Below, in pieces: positions 6,383-13,657 of a stretch of 41,058 bases of DNA. Below the pieces are notes generated by a model. That model saw only the letters and a list, made by a program, of their open reading frames with translations. It ran no database searches and had not been told where the DNA came from. This stretch comes from a virus. The position numbers and the translations under genes are program-made. The stretch lies in IMG/VR virus record IMGVR_UViG_3300010400_000017, positions 1 to 41,058 of that record; one strand, given 5' to 3'. Each line of letters opens with the position of its first letter. Position 1 is the first letter of the stretch.

Positions 6383-6595
6383 ATGAGTCAAAATAAACAA
6401 GGCGAATTGATTGACATAGTCATTTTTCATAAAGAATTAGGAAAAGATGAAATCCTTCAAGTGTCCATAAAAGAGAGACTTGAAAAATTTGGATATGATG
6501 ACCATGAATTAATATCATTTATGAATGATATAGAACAAAAATTAACGAAATTAAAAATGGAATACGAACAAATTTTAGAAGATGGGAGGGGATAA
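6383..6595 (+). CDS. hypothetical protein (70 aa)
   Basis: A small charged protein: a short N-terminal strand, then helices ending in a coiled-coil-like ELTK-rich segment. It sits between the annealing protein and exonuclease genes. The family is not recognised. Confidence 0.65.
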   Translation: MSQNKQGELIDIVIFHKELGKDEILQVSIKERLEKFGYDDHELISFMNDIEQKLTKLKMEYEQILEDGRG

Positions 6596-6598
6596 TAA

Positions 6599-6760
6599 AT
6601 GGATAACAATGAATTAGCAAAAATAATCCTAGAGTTTCTTGAATATGCAAATGAAAGTAAAACTCTACCATTTTATTTAATGCTTAATACATATGATGAA
6701 AGAAATGAAAATTTTATAAAAAATTGGGTTAATAATATTTGGTCAAAGGAGAATTTATAA
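6599..6760 (+). CDS. hypothetical protein (53 aa)
   Basis: A small Asn-rich helical protein. Its stop codon overlaps the exonuclease ATG (TAATG), and the exonuclease ribosome site AAGGAG lies inside its last codons. No family is recognised. Confidence 0.6.
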   Translation: MDNNELAKIILEFLEYANESKTLPFYLMLNTYDERNENFIKNWVNNIWSKENL

Positions 6761-7605
6761 TGCAACAGAGATCACCGGAATGGTATTCACTAAGAAAAAC
6801 ACATATCGGCGCCTCGGATGCCGCGATAATTATGGGAGTGTCGCCGTGGCGCACTCCTTTTGAGTTATGGCAAGAAAAGACAGATATGCAAGTTAAAATC
6901 ACACCTCACCAAAGTCCATGGATGCAGAGAGGAATAGAAATGGAGCCAGAGGCTCTAAAAGCGTTTGAATGTGCAACAGGGTATCTAATGAGGCCTGAGG
7001 TCGTTATATGTCCTAAAAAAGAATGGATGATGGCTTCTTTGGATGGTTTAGAGTTGAACGGAGATATAGCCGTAGAAATAAAATGTAGTGGTAAAAAAGA
7101 CCACGATCTTGCGATGAGTGGAAAAATTCCTGAAAAATACATACCTCAGCTTCAACATCAACTTGCAGTAACGGGGCATTCAATGATGTATTATTTCGCA
7201 TATTCTCCGAAAAGTCAAAATATAATAGAAGTTTGGCGAGATGAAGAATACATCAAAACTTTAATTGAAAAAGAAAGTCACTTCTATCATCATCACATGC
7301 TAAAAAATATAGCTCCCGAAAATGTTCCTAAAATGAAAGAAATGTCTTCCGAAACATGGAAATCACTCGTAGATGAATACAAAAAAATGGACGCTCAAAG
7401 TAAAGAATGCGAGTTACGAAAAAATGAAATCAAAGACTTGCTCGTGCAAATTTCAAATTCAGAAAACGCCTCAGGGCATGGAATTAGTTTGCAAAGGATT
7501 GAAAGAAAAGGTATAATACCGTATTCATCTATACCTCAAATAAAAGAGATGGATTTAGAAAGTTTTAGAAAACCTAATACTTTTTCTTGGAGAATATCTG
7601 AATAA
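6760..7605 (+). CDS. YqaJ-family viral recombinase exonuclease
   Basis: A 281-residue protein of the YqaJ/lambda-exonuclease-like fold: RSPEWYSLRKTHIGASDAA at the N-terminus, ERG-like acidic motif around 58-64, core Asp95, Glu106-x-Lys108 (SLDG then EIKC) and a QLQHQ motif at 130-134. This is the PD-(D/E)XK type arrangement. It degrades one strand of double-stranded DNA 5' to 3' and loads the annealing protein. ATG 6760 is chosen because of AAAGGAG 7 bases upstream; a TTG at 6739 is in frame but has no such site. Confidence 0.93.
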   Translation: MQQRSPEWYSLRKTHIGASDAAIIMGVSPWRTPFELWQEKTDMQVKITPHQSPWMQRGIEMEPEALKAFECATGYLMRPEVVICPKKEWMMASLDGLELNGDIAVEIKCSGKKDHDLAMSGKIPEKYIPQLQHQLAVTGHSMMYYFAYSPKSQNIIEVWRDEEYIKTLIEKESHFYHHHMLKNIAPENVPKMKEMSSETWKSLVDEYKKMDAQSKECELRKNEIKDLLVQISNSENASGHGISLQRIERKGIIPYSSIPQIKEMDLESFRKPNTFSWRISE

Positions 7606-7760
7606 TGAAAATAACCAATGAAGAATTTGAATACATGAATACCCAAGTAAAAAAGTTTAAAGATGTTGGATATCAAATTAAACACATCGAAAAAAATGGA
7701 AAAGAAATTTCAATTGTTTTAATTCCCATTATTTTGAGTGAGTCCAATGAGAAGGAGTGA
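7605..7760 (+). CDS. hypothetical protein (51 aa)
   Basis: The ATG overlaps the exonuclease stop (TAATG). It is a small alpha/beta protein with a hydrophobic C-terminal strand. It overlaps the next gene by 14 bases and is not recognised. Confidence 0.55.
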   Translation: MKITNEEFEYMNTQVKKFKDVGYQIKHIEKNGKEISIVLIPIILSESNEKE

Positions 7761-7911
7761 TGGACGTCCGTATTATATCACTCCAAATCAATTACCACGT
7801 GAATTTAAGGAATTATCAAAAATTGATGGGCCATTGGATAGACACATTGAACAATTATGGGATGAAGTTAAAAAACTAAAAGAAAGAATTCGTAAGTTAG
7901 AGGAGGAATGA
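7747..7911 (+). CDS. small coiled-coil protein (54 aa)
   Basis: The start is basic and Tyr/Pro-rich; the second half is a charged helix (EVKKLKERIRKLEEE) with heptad spacing, so dimerisation is likely. The GAGGAGG in its last codons is the ribosome site of the next gene. The family is not recognised. Confidence 0.6.
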   Translation: MRRSDGRPYYITPNQLPREFKELSKIDGPLDRHIEQLWDEVKKLKERIRKLEEE

Positions 7912-8156
7912 TGCAGTGGATTAAAGTTGAAGATAAACTACCTCCACAAGATGGAACTCCATTTTTAGGATATGATCCGACTAGTGATGAATTAAGTAAA
8001 ATCTATGTTTTAATATATGTTCCTGAAAAAAAATATCCTCCCGGTGAATTTGAAAAATTATCTAGAAAAGAATGTTATCAGGAAGCAGGGGGAGAAACAT
8101 ATTTTACATGGAATCCCACTTTTTGGATGCCTTTACCTTCAACACCTAAGGATTAA
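7911..8156 (+). CDS. DUF551 protein, copy 1 (81 aa)
   Basis: It begins MQWIKVEDKLPP and ends with FWMPLPSTPKD, the N- and C-terminal signatures of the DUF551 family found in many phages and prophages. The biochemical role is unknown. This is the first of three consecutive copies. ATG 7911 has GGAGG at 5 bases; ATG 7908 would be too close to it. Confidence 0.85.
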   Translation: MQWIKVEDKLPPQDGTPFLGYDPTSDELSKIYVLIYVPEKKYPPGEFEKLSRKECYQEAGGETYFTWNPTFWMPLPSTPKD

Positions 8157-8160
8157 TAAG

Positions 8161-8391
8161 ATGATGGAATGGATTAAAATTGAAGATGAATTGCCACCTA
8201 AGTTTTCAAAAGTTTTAGCATTATACAAAACAGAACCAGGAAAAATGTATAATATGAGACATGATGGGTGGTTTCAAAATACCGTGTATAGCTGTCGTTT
8301 TGATAATGGAAGTTTCATAATTGAATCACATGGCCCTTTAATTCCTGCTACTCATTGGATGTTTTCCCCTGAAATTCCAAAGGACGAGTAA
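8161..8391 (+). CDS. DUF551 protein, copy 2 (76 aa)
   Basis: It opens MMEWIKIEDELPP and ends THWMFSPEIPKDE. It aligns with copies 1 and 3 at both ends while the middle differs. The start could be ATG 8161 or 8164. The stop overlaps the third copy's ATG (TAATG). Confidence 0.83.
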   Translation: MMEWIKIEDELPPKFSKVLALYKTEPGKMYNMRHDGWFQNTVYSCRFDNGSFIIESHGPLIPATHWMFSPEIPKDE

Positions 8392-8594
8392 TGAACTGGA
8401 TTAAAGTTGAAGATAGACTTCCTGATAAAGATGTTAGAGTTTTGTGTTTCTATGCAGATACATATATTGATGTAATGGAGTATTGGTATGATGATGATCA
8501 GAATGGAAATCCTATTTTTTTTAATCCTCCCGCGCCTCCAGTTGATTGCGTGACACACTGGATGAATTTGCCTAACCCTCCGGAGGATAAATGA
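8391..8594 (+). CDS. DUF551 protein, copy 3 (67 aa)
   Basis: It opens MNWIKVEDRLPD and ends VTHWMNLPNPPEDK, the closest of the three to the usual DUF551 pattern. It overlaps the following gene by ATGA. Tandem amplification suggests either dosage or divergence of an anti-host or regulatory function, which is inference. Confidence 0.87.
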   Translation: MNWIKVEDRLPDKDVRVLCFYADTYIDVMEYWYDDDQNGNPIFFNPPAPPVDCVTHWMNLPNPPEDK

Positions 8595-8908
8595 ATATAC
8601 CCCCAAAACAAAGAATTTTAAAAATGTTCGGTGAATATGCCAACATTCGAGATGAAAATGAAAAAGATGAAGCTCGTTCATATCTCCATATGTGGAAGAA
8701 ATATTTAATCCGTAGACTTTCAAGAGATTCATATTATGTTAAAATTGTAGATGAACAATGGGGTGAAAAACCCATTGAATCATTGATGGTTACAACTGAT
8801 CTATACCTAAAAATCATAGTGGAATTCGAATGGAAATATGATGACCATATATCAAAACTTGAAGGAGTAGAAATTTCAGAATCACATTTATTGGAAAAAA
8901 ATAAATGA
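8591..8908 (+). CDS. hypothetical protein, paralogue of the 99-aa minus-strand protein at 2915
   Basis: Residues ~14-46 (the stretch from EYANIRDE through SYLHMWKK to RR..RD) match the protein encoded at 2915-3214, while the C-terminal halves differ. Duplicates of one family are placed in both divergent early operons. The function is unknown. Confidence 0.7.
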   Translation: MNIPPKQRILKMFGEYANIRDENEKDEARSYLHMWKKYLIRRLSRDSYYVKIVDEQWGEKPIESLMVTTDLYLKIIVEFEWKYDDHISKLEGVEISESHLLEKNK

Positions 8909-9120
8909 CAACCTCACCTCAATATGACTTATTCGAAGATCCAATTTATTCAGAATTAAAAGCTAGAATTGAAGCACTCGAAGAAAAATGCGCAAAAGAT
9001 AGCGAACTCCTACGAAAGATACAAAAAAGTCTTTTTGGTAAAAATGCTGATATCGTAAAAATGCTTTTGGATTTATTGGCCAGAACTGAGCAACTTGAAG
9101 GAAAAAAGGATTTAATTTAG
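8905..9120 (+). CDS. coiled-coil protein (71 aa)
   Basis: The start overlaps the upstream stop (ATGA). After ~15 residues the sequence is one long charged helix (SELKARIEALEEKCAKDSELL), probably a dimeric coiled coil. No family is recognised. Confidence 0.65.
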   Translation: MTTSPQYDLFEDPIYSELKARIEALEEKCAKDSELLRKIQKSLFGKNADIVKMLLDLLARTEQLEGKKDLI

Positions 9121-9387
9121 ATGAGAGCATTAAGAGAAGACGAGAGAGATGAGATTGAATGCGTAAAACATCTCATTAAATATGTAAACACAAAACCTAA
9201 TATTGAATCGCATGAAATTTGGAATGCTGTTCTTCAACTTAATGATATAGGAAAAAAATATGTGATTTCTAATATTGTCAGCCAAAAAGAATTAAATGAA
9301 TTGTGCGATCTAGATGATATGAAAGAATTAATTGAAAAACTAATGTTTAGATTGATATCTCACATAGAAAATAACAATAAAAAATGA
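9121..9387 (+). CDS. hypothetical helical protein (88 aa)
   Basis: The ATG follows the preceding stop without a gap, and this is the last gene before a terminator. It is wholly helical and acidic. The family is not recognised. Confidence 0.65.
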   Translation: MRALREDERDEIECVKHLIKYVNTKPNIESHEIWNAVLQLNDIGKKYVISNIVSQKELNELCDLDDMKELIEKLMFRLISHIENNNKK

Positions 9388-9422
9388 ACGGCTTCTTAAT
9401 CCGTAGAAGGACAGCCGTTTTT
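9388..9422 (+). terminator. Rho-independent terminator of the rightward early operon
   Basis: ACGGCT (9388-9393) pairs with AGCCGT (9413-9418), with an inner TTCT/AGAA pairing, followed by a run of five T. It begins right after the 88-aa gene. Confidence 0.75.
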
Positions 9423-9483
9423 AGTACTTTTTGTCGGTGATTCCAAAAGCGTGGGCACTACGATAGTGTGCTATTTGGTGACC

Positions 9484-9918
9484 ATGGAAAATTTAGACGA
9501 CGAAGCTTTAAATATATGTCCGCAATGCGAGCAATATCCTGTTGGTCGATTTAATTATTCTTCACATAAAGAATTTCGAGATATTTGCATACGATGTTCT
9601 TTCAAAAATCAAGATGAATCACGAAAACGAAAAGCCAAACAGAAAAGAATAGAACAAGGAAAAAATGTCCGAAAAATAGAAAAAAAATATTGTGAAATTT
9701 GCAATAATATATATATGACGGCTTCAATATCCCAAAAAAATTGCTCTCCTGCATGTGAAGAAAAATATAAAAATCAAAAAGTAAATTCGAAATGGAAAGA
9801 AAAAGAATATACAGCGCCTCATAAACCCTCGGTAAAAACAGAGGAAAAATTATCAAAATCGCATGTGTATTATTCTAATCCAGAATGGACAAAGAAATTT
9901 AAGACAATTCGGGGATAA
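9484..9918 (+). CDS. zinc-finger protein (144 aa)
   Basis: Two cysteine clusters: C12-x2-C15 with C35-x2-C38, and C70-x2-C73 with C87-x3-C91, separated by a very basic linker (SRKRKAKQKR). This suggests two zinc knuckles that bind nucleic acid, similar to the zinc ribbons that precede HNH cores in phage endonucleases, but no HNH core follows. ATG 9484 is chosen; an in-frame GTG at 9451 lies just behind the terminator and would add eleven residues. Confidence 0.65.
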   Translation: MENLDDEALNICPQCEQYPVGRFNYSSHKEFRDICIRCSFKNQDESRKRKAKQKRIEQGKNVRKIEKKYCEICNNIYMTASISQKNCSPACEEKYKNQKVNSKWKEKEYTAPHKPSVKTEEKLSKSHVYYSNPEWTKKFKTIRG

Positions 9919-9941
9919 AATTATGTTAATTAAAGAAAAAA

Positions 9942-10157
9942 ATGAACGAATATAACGGAATTCGATTTCCTATGGGATCTTTTATAATTTGGAATGATAA
10001 AGAAATTCTTATGGGTAAATCTAATCCTTTAACAAAGGAAATATTGAGCATACACTCTATGCCTGATAAAGAAGGATGCGTAACTTATTACTCTCCGGAA
10101 ACTTTTAAAGTTATAAATATAGGATTTATTTCCCATAAAACTCAAGAAACTTCCTAG
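9942..10157 (+). CDS. hypothetical protein (71 aa)
   Basis: A beta-rich small protein whose start has no good ribosome site (AAAGAAAAA precedes the ATG). Its end overlaps the convergent minus-strand gene by 32 bases, marking where the rightward early and leftward late transcripts meet. The family is not recognised. Confidence 0.55.
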   Translation: MNEYNGIRFPMGSFIIWNDKEILMGKSNPLTKEILSIHSMPDKEGCVTYYSPETFKVINIGFISHKTQETS

Positions 10158-10365
10158 TCAAAATATCTTGAGATTTCGGAAAACTAATATGGCATGCAGA
10201 ACAATTCATTTTTAAACTGACGTTCTGCGGATATGTTGAGTCGTAACAAATGTTTACAAATATTTTCTCAAGATGCGGACAATCTTCCTTTTGAGCTTTG
10301 ACAATGTCTTTAGCATAATATGCCCATAACGGAGATTTTCCGTATCCCCATCCGTCTTGAATCAT
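10126..10365 (-). CDS. hypothetical protein with Cys/His cluster (79 aa)
   Basis: This is the last gene of the leftward late operon. Cysteines and histidines (CPHLEKIF, ICYD, MNCSACHISF) suggest a metal-binding site. ATGA overlap with the preceding Lys-rich gene. The function is unknown. Confidence 0.6.
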   Translation of the reverse strand: MIQDGWGYGKSPLWAYYAKDIVKAQKEDCPHLEKIFVNICYDSTYPQNVSLKMNCSACHISFPKSQDILTRKFLEFYGK

Positions 10366-10472
10366 TTCTTTTTCTTTTCTTTCTCTTTTTTCATAGGCAT
10401 AGGCATTTCTTTCATCTCGTGATGTTTTTCTTTCATCAATTTTTTAACATGTTCTTTTTTCTTGTGACTCAT
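10362..10472 (-). CDS. Lys-rich miniprotein (36 aa)
   Basis: More than a third of the residues are Lys, with a MPMPMKK turn and a C-terminal run of Lys/Glu. It overlaps the next gene by ATGA, which supports translation. It is comparable in style with the 44-aa gene at 121-255. It follows the DUF6496-like gene; together they may be basic proteins that neutralise packaged DNA, which is inference. Confidence 0.5.
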   Translation of the reverse strand: MSHKKKEHVKKLMKEKHHEMKEMPMPMKKEKEKKKK

Positions 10473-10473
10473 T

Positions 10474-10665
10474 TCATTTACCTTTTTTTGGAATTTTGGC
10501 GCCTTCTTTGCGTGCTTCTGAAAGCCCGATGGCAATTGCTTGTTTAGTATTTGTTACAGAGGGACCTTTTTTTGAGCCACTATGTAAATCGCCATGCTTA
10601 AATTCTTCCATGACTTTCTTAACTTTACCTTTCGCTGCTGTAGAAACTCGTTTGTGATCTTTCAT
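10474..10665 (-). CDS. DUF6496-type small basic protein (63 aa)
   Basis: It begins MKDHKRVSTAAKGKVKKVMEEF and continues with HGDLHSGSKKG and QAIAIGLSEARK, the pattern of the small DUF6496 proteins of phages and bacteria (family assignment from memory). The role is unknown; the high Lys content suggests nucleic-acid contact. The ATG overlaps the glycosyltransferase stop (ATGA). Confidence 0.75.
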   Translation of the reverse strand: MKDHKRVSTAAKGKVKKVMEEFKHGDLHSGSKKGPSVTNTKQAIAIGLSEARKEGAKIPKKGK

Positions 10666-11351
10666 AAATTCTCTTTCATATTCTGTGGTTGATCAGTTAA
10701 ACACTCAATAAATGCTCCACATACGCCAGCATGGTCTAATTTTATAGTTGGATCGATCCATATTTTAAACTCGCATTTTCTAGCCCTGCGACAAAATACG
10801 TAATCCTCACCCCAAAATTCTCCGTCCCAAATTTCAGTATCAAAAAGACAATGTCCACGGGTATGTTTTAAACTTTCATCCTTCGGTTCATAATAAAGTT
10901 CAGGAAAAAAATCAATCATCTTTTGCAATGTATTTCTTTTCAACATCATAAATCCAGCTGGAACATATTCCATTTCAAGCAATTTCTTTTCTGAAATTTC
11001 CATTCTTTTATTTTCACCATATACACCTCGGAAAAGAAAACACTTTTCAGGTCCTCTAGCAGGGTATAAAGCAGCGACGAAATCTTCATCAAAATTAATC
11101 ATTCTTTGCACATCAATAGGATTCCAAGCAATATCGGAATCAATAAAAAGCATGTGAGTGCAATCTGATTCTAAAAATGATTTTATAAGGTCATTACGCT
11201 CCCGAACAAGTAAGGATCCAGATGTGTGGATTCTCATGATTGACTGAATGGCATTAGACGCTAGATAAAGACGAGTTTCAGCCAGTGCACATGCGTAAGA
11301 AACATTAACTTTTCCATCGAAAGCAGGAGTGGCAATAAATATTTTTGTCAT
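10662..11351 (-). CDS. GT-A type glycosyltransferase (229 aa)
   Basis: An N-terminal IFIATPAFDGKVN strand, an RERN motif and a DxD motif in LFIDSDIAW (about residues 70-78) indicate a GT-A nucleotide-sugar transferase. Later acidic WGEDYVFCRRAR and HAG motifs are usual in this group, which is similar to Anp1-type enzymes. Its ATG overlaps the stop of the collar-type fibre gene (ATGA), so it is made with the fibre and may glycosylate a virion protein or alter host surface sugars. The target cannot be seen. Confidence 0.8.
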   Translation of the reverse strand: MTKIFIATPAFDGKVNVSYACALAETRLYLASNAIQSIMRIHTSGSLLVRERNDLIKSFLESDCTHMLFIDSDIAWNPIDVQRMINFDEDFVAALYPARGPEKCFLFRGVYGENKRMEISEKKLLEMEYVPAGFMMLKRNTLQKMIDFFPELYYEPKDESLKHTRGHCLFDTEIWDGEFWGEDYVFCRRARKCEFKIWIDPTIKLDHAGVCGAFIECLTDQPQNMKENL

Positions 11352-13267
11352 AGTGCTCTTATATACAATCCACGACGATAATTTCCAGTAAATTCAACAG
11401 TAAGTTGTCCGTTAATCGCTGCGTCAGTCGGTATTTGAAATTGAGTAGCTGGATTATATGGATAAGTTGTGTTTGAAGTTTCTAAAACTCCGTTTACTCC
11501 AGCATCAACAAAAACAGTTGCGCCCGCTGTCATTCCAATAACATTATTTTTTCCTGGTTGAGCATACCAAGTGATCGAATCAGTAGAGGTAAATTTTGTA
11601 GTATCTGTATTCAGCCCAAAAACATTTATTCCATTTGCATAAGCAAATCCAGTAATCGAACTTGTCGTTCCACTTACACGAGTTGTCCATGATTGTCCGT
11701 CAGTCGAAGTCGCTACATCCCCAAAAAATGACCCGTACACAAAGTTACTGCCATATCCCACCATCGACAATGATGCTGTAGTAGTTAAACCGCCATTATT
11801 TGACCACGTTGTTCCGTCTGTAGATGTATATATAGCATTATTTGTGGATGCATAAAATATACTGTTAAAAATACATGCATCAAATAAACTCGTTGTAGGA
11901 CTAGTACGGGCGGTCCAGGTTATCGCATCCGTCGAAGATTGAATAACGCCCCCTGTTCCCACTCCTACATATACACCAGCACCGTAAGCCATTCCATAAA
12001 TTGAGCTTGTTGTTGCACTCGTTCTGGCGGTCCATGTTGTGCCGTCCGTACTGGTTCCAAGAGCTCCGTTATGTCCTGCATAAACATGAAGACCATTTCC
12101 AAACGCTAAAGAATAAATTGAACTAGTAGTTTGACTAGTGCGGGCGGTCCAGGTTATCGCATCCGTCGAAGAAGAAATTGATCCCGTAGTTAATGCAAAG
12201 ACATAAGCAGTTCCATATAATAAAGTATTTATCTGACCGGCTGTGCCACTAGTTCTTGAAGTCCATGTTGTGCCATCCGTGCTAGTAGCTAAAGTGCCTC
12301 CAGCTCCAGAATATACATAAATACTATTTCCAAAAATTACTGATCTAATAGAGCTAGTGGTTCCGCTAGTGCGGGCGGTCCAGGTTATCGCATCCGTCGA
12401 ACTAGCTATTAATCCCCCGTTAGCCCCGTAAACATAAGCTCCTCCATATGTAACAGTAAATATAGAGCTTGTTGTTCCACTTGCTCTTGCTGTCCATGTA
12501 AGTGCATCTGTAGAAGTAGATATTTGTCCATTATGATTAACGGCAACATACAAAGAATTTCCAAAAGTTGATGGCAATAATCCATTTGGCCCAGGTGCAT
12601 TGCTTCCTATTGATGGAGTTTTTGTATTCCATGTAGTCCCATCAGTAGAAGTAACAATAGTTCCTGATTGTCCCACGGCAACATATTTGCTATTTCCAAA
12701 AGCAATTGCAGTTAAATTAGATACAGTAGGGCTATTTCTAGCTGTCCAGTTTATCGCATCCGTCGAAGATGCTATCAAACCTGCTGTAGAAACATAAACA
12801 TAAGCTCCTCCATACGTAATTGAAGAAATAGCACTTGATGTACCACTTGTACGGGCAGTCCATGTTATTGCATCTACGCTTGTTGCTAGTGCACCTCCTC
12901 CACCTGCATAAACATATAGAGAATTTCCAAAAGTCAATGCGTTTATATTACTAGCCGTTCCACTAGTTCTTGAAGTCCATGTTGTCCCGTCTGTGGATGT
13001 TGATAATATTCCAGAATTTCCACCAAAAACAAAGACTGATCCAAAAGTTAAAGCGTTTATAGTTGTAGTAGTTCCAGAAGTTCTACTCGTCCAAATAGTA
13101 CCTCCGTTATTAATCAGGCCTAATCTAGCAAATAGAGCTGGATAAGTGGCTTGTGAAAGAGTAGCTCCATTGCATATTAACCACCTATTTGCTAGATATG
13201 CAGCTCCGTTAGCATTGCTGAAGTAAGCAACTTCTCCAATAGGCGACCCATCATCTCCATATGCCAT
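11348..13267 (-). CDS. tail-collar fibre with inserted Asp-box repeats (639 aa)
   Basis: Residues ~8-52 (IGEVAYFS, then RWLICNGATLSQATYPALFA) are the first half of a phage tail-collar domain. The last ~36 residues, with TQFQIPTDA, correspond to its second half (usually TTFNLPDLRG). Between them are about 13 repeats of ~39 residues, each with an Asp-box of the form S-x-D-x-x-x-W, such as STDGTTW, as in sialidase-like beta-propellers. No sialidase catalytic residues are evident, so a binding propeller is more likely than an enzyme. It is probably a receptor-binding tip and is co-translated with the glycosyltransferase. The AT-rich start is preceded by GAGG. Confidence 0.85.
   Translation of the reverse strand: MAYGDDGSPIGEVAYFSNANGAAYLANRWLICNGATLSQATYPALFARLGLINNGGTIWTSRTSGTTTTINALTFGSVFVFGGNSGILSTSTDGTTWTSRTSGTASNINALTFGNSLYVYAGGGGALATSVDAITWTARTSGTSSAISSITYGGAYVYVSTAGLIASSTDAINWTARNSPTVSNLTAIAFGNSKYVAVGQSGTIVTSTDGTTWNTKTPSIGSNAPGPNGLLPSTFGNSLYVAVNHNGQISTSTDALTWTARASGTTSSIFTVTYGGAYVYGANGGLIASSTDAITWTARTSGTTSSIRSVIFGNSIYVYSGAGGTLATSTDGTTWTSRTSGTAGQINTLLYGTAYVFALTTGSISSSTDAITWTARTSQTTSSIYSLAFGNGLHVYAGHNGALGTSTDGTTWTARTSATTSSIYGMAYGAGVYVGVGTGGVIQSSTDAITWTARTSPTTSLFDACIFNSIFYASTNNAIYTSTDGTTWSNNGGLTTTASLSMVGYGSNFVYGSFFGDVATSTDGQSWTTRVSGTTSSITGFAYANGINVFGLNTDTTKFTSTDSITWYAQPGKNNVIGMTAGATVFVDAGVNGVLETSNTTYPYNPATQFQIPTDAAINGQLTVEFTGNYRRGLYIRAL
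11500..13105 (-). repeat. tandem Asp-box repeats (~117 bp units)
   Basis: About 13 copies of a ~39-codon unit. At DNA level, a stretch containing CGGGCGGTCCAGGTTATCGC is nearly identical at 11907, 12141 and 12372, i.e. every second unit (234 and 231 bp apart). This indicates duplication or homogenisation of two-unit blocks. Confidence 0.85.
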
Positions 13268-13273
13268 AAAACC

Positions 13274-13657
13274 TCATAAATAATATCCCAAAATGTCTAT
13301 TCTTTGGGAATTTGTTGTTGCCGTAGCATCCGCAGACGTGACATTGATTCTAAATGCTGTTGCAGCCGGAATTGGCTGAGTTTCTCCAGTCGTTGACTGA
13401 ATATCTATACCATTTATATTATTCGTAACCGTCGCAAAACTTGTAAATCCCGCCATTAAATCGTTATATGCTGCTGCCGTCCATCCGAAACTCGCTACTG
13501 GTGCGCCAATTATTCCTGTTAGACTAACTCCGTAAGCATTGATAGCCGTCACAACAAATTTAGTGTTCGGTGTGAAAATAATCGTGTTTCCAGTTGCTTT
13601 CAAATCAATAGTGGTACTGGATAAGACAACTATTTCTTTCGGAGTATTGTAAGCCAT
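13274..13657 (-). CDS. small virion/fibre-associated protein (127 aa)
   Basis: The composition is Thr/Ser/Ala/Asn-rich, beta-structured and without Cys, like neighbouring fibre proteins. ATG 13657 (MAYNTP) has GGAG 9 bases upstream; an in-frame ATG at 13672 adds five residues. It sits between two fibre genes, so it may be a fibre tip or chaperone. No family is recognised. Confidence 0.65.
   Translation of the reverse strand: MAYNTPKEIVVLSSTTIDLKATGNTIIFTPNTKFVVTAINAYGVSLTGIIGAPVASFGWTAAAYNDLMAGFTSFATVTNNINGIDIQSTTGETQPIPAATAFRINVTSADATATTNSQRIDILGYYL

Noticed and set aside
8352-8732. 126-codon minus-strand open frame opposite the DUF551 genes
   Set aside because: The plus-strand DUF551 genes are clearly real, and the opposite frame has no ribosome site or neighbours on that strand.
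9451-9483. GTG-start extension of the zinc-finger protein
   Set aside because: The extension has no ribosome site and sits just behind a terminator; the ATG at 9484 precedes the conserved Cys cluster.
11500-13105. CRISPR-like array in the repetitive fibre gene
   Set aside because: The repeats are in frame, about 117 bp, degenerate and coding; there are no short identical repeats with unique spacers.
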